The notes under the pieces: generated by a model
What the model was told of the DNA's origin: nothing
Seen by the model: only the letters and a program-made list of their open reading frames with translations
Databases searched by the model: none
Origin: Karalla daura
Lineage: Eukaryota; Chordata; Actinopteri; Chaetodontiformes; Leiognathidae
Assembly (NCBI GenBank): GCA_029224185.1
Contig: CM055194.1
Location: 25,175,902-25,239,901, forward strand
Direction of reading: 5' to 3'
DNA: 64,000 nt
In this document: positions 62,111-64,000 of the stretch, piece after piece
Numbering within the stretch: the first letter of the stretch is position 1
Layout: each line of letters starts with the position of its first letter
Program-made: the position numbers and the translations under genes

Positions 62111-62165
62111 GAGAGCAGTCATTTACAGGGGGGGACGGCCCTCAAAGCCTGGTTGGCCTAATTTT

Positions 62166-62166
<1 letters not shown>

Positions 62167-62214
<48 letters not shown>
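62167..62214. repeat. (GT)24 microsatellite
   Basis: Uninterrupted GT. Confidence 0.97.
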
Positions 62215-62217
<3 letters not shown>

Positions 62218-62363
62218 GAGCAGACCTGGCGTGAACCCTGCCGCTGCAACGCGCTCTAACGTGCAGCGCTGCCAACTGTACAGACTGGAAATGGGTCATA
62301 TGTGAGCCGAGGTAGCCAGAGCAAGTTAGGGGTAGAGGCTGCCTCTGCAGCTGACAGCGGCAG

Positions 62364-62410
62364 GGAGGGGAGGTGGGGGGGGCGGGGGCGGGGGTGGGGG
62401 GGGGGGGGGT
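62364..62410. repeat. G-rich tract with quadruplex potential
   Basis: Several G5-G14 runs in tandem. A C-rich CATACCCCCC decamer array follows at 62550-62605, and another G tract lies at 62781-62806. Confidence 0.9.
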
Positions 62411-64000
62411 CATCCTGTGGTTAAACAAGGCGACAGCTGAATTAACTGAGGAAGGAGAGGACGAGGGCGGCCGCCTCCACCGAGGCCGCTGCAGGGACTC
62501 ATTAGAGGAGCTGCAGCTCCGGCTGGTCCACAGAGTCAGAGTCCACAGATCCACCCCCCCCCCATACCCCTCATACCCCCCATACCCCCCCATACCCCCC
62601 CACCACCTCCTCCCCTGCTGCAGAAGGCCCTCGCTGCCACCTCGGTGATGTGAACATCTCTCCGGTCCAGCGTGTGGATCGAGGGCTGAGGGAGGCTCGG
62701 TCCCAAGGCTGCAGACTTTTGTAATTACAAAGAGTCTAATGGAGCTCGAGCCCCGGCTTCTTCTTTTCTTTTTTTTGTTCAGGGGGGTGGGGGTGGGGGG
62801 GGGCAGTTGTTGAAACCCTTGGGCGAGTAATTAACAAGATTAATCAAAGTGGGGCTGCGATCTTCTGGACTGGATCATTGTCTCTGCGTAGCAAAGTTTT
62901 ATTGGTGTCACCAGCGACTTTGATGAGCCTCTAATCTGAGGCTGCAGCGAGGCTCTCATTGGTCCAGGGGGGCTTCATTGAATTGAATTAACGTTACGCT
63001 CTGTGGCTCTATGATGTCACCAGGAACCTTTTCATTAGTGCGTAGTTACACAACATTATCACAGCGTCAGTCCGGCCGTCACGCCGCTCTCGTCTCCCAG
63101 GAGTTTCTTCTTCTTTTTCTTCTTTTTTTGTGGTAAAACGGGCTCATGAAAAGCCGCCGCTGTGAAAAGCAACTGTAAAAAAACCTGAAAATGAAGACGA
63201 TAAAAGAACGGCTTTTCCTGCGAGAAACCCAGTTTGAGAGCCAGAAATTCCTCCTGTGATTGAAGTGTCTTTGAAAAGCAACTGATTAGTCCTGATTTAG
63301 AGTTCCAGATTAGATTTGAGTAATCTGAAAGAGCCTTTTCTCCAAATGTCATCATCCGTCATATTTAATCCACTTAGGTTGTGCGTAGGTGTACTGTGTT
63401 TGTGGAAATCTAATAAGACACAGCGACTCAGCGCTGCACAGATGCCTCGGCATTTGTGCATCAGAGGAACTTACAATATTTTGTCATCACTACATTGCTG
63501 TCAACCAAAACCAGGACATAAAGCTGAATAATTGAAAGGATGAGATGCTTTGCATTATTCACAATTAGTGATGATGATACTTATGCAGCGTAGTTCATTC
63601 TGCCACTGAGAATCTGTTTTTATTTCTCCTCTAATACCAAAAATGACAAGACGAGGATTCCTCCGCACGGCCTCAGACTCTGGCTGCTCCACTGTATAGA
63701 ATTAAGAGAGATGTGAAATTTTAATAGCCAATCAATATTTATACAGAGCGATTTTCCAGAGGGATTTTTGAGCGGAGGCATAAATGTTTTTGTAATGCTC
63801 CTATCAGATGGTTCGGGACCGCCGTCCTTACTGTACTGTGCAGGACGGGGAGCTGTCGGAAAGCCTTCTCCTCCCTTTGTTTTGTGATAAGAGCCGGGAG
63901 AAGAAAAGGCGACGCTTTGCCATTTCTTCTCATAATGTCAGCTGGAGGAGCCCTCATAATTTATAAGACACCTCACATGAAATGTTCATGAGGAATCTTG

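Overview
This window is an intron-dominated piece of a vertebrate, almost certainly teleost, chromosome. Its one recognisable protein-coding gene is lpp (lipoma-preferred partner, a zyxin-family LIM protein of focal adhesions), on the + strand. Five coding exons lie at 8832-9021, 21457-21554, 24806-24928, 41680-42240 and 59225-59315. Their reading phases join without a break (phases 1, 0, 0, 0, 1) into 354 codons of the proline-rich pre-LIM half. Every exon has AG/GT borders and segments nearly identical to mammalian LPP, such as KFAPVVAPKPK, LEERRSSLDAEIDSLTSI, RMVIP.QPPLTATKKST, GPKKTYITDP and PEDELE.LTKKML. The exons for the three LIM domains must lie beyond position 64000, and 5' untranslated exons probably lie before or within the first 8.8 kb.

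The remaining ~98% is intron. Compact spacing compared with the very large mammalian gene, a dense load of CA/GT microsatellites and many minisatellites suggest a percomorph-type fish, but the species cannot be named. Layout: 1-8827, upstream intron or 5' noncoding region; 9022-21456, intron 1; 21555-24805, a short intron 2; 24929-41679, intron 3 with the largest tandem arrays (585-bp pentamer, 776-bp 11-mer, 37-bp and 16-bp minisatellites); 42241-59224, intron 4 with a 16-bp array, four snap-back hairpins and a candidate conserved noncoding block; 59316-64000, start of intron 5. Most long open frames in the window are translations of tandem repeats and are not genes.

Three patterns deserve attention. 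First, four of the five exons carry long dinucleotide repeats almost touching their splice sites: UG arrays before three acceptors and CA arrays after two donors. One in-frame 123-nt exon is bracketed by complementary UG and CA arrays. Second, a ~150-bp sequence containing the start of a Myb/SANT-like coding region occurs in opposite orientation at 12.1 kb and 34.6 kb, with a truncated third copy at 60.15 kb. Two of the copies have a 37-bp minisatellite grown from the same edge. Third, four perfect or near-perfect 18-23-bp snap-back palindromes lie in one intron. I saw no RNA gene, CRISPR array, intact transposon, virus or second protein-coding gene.
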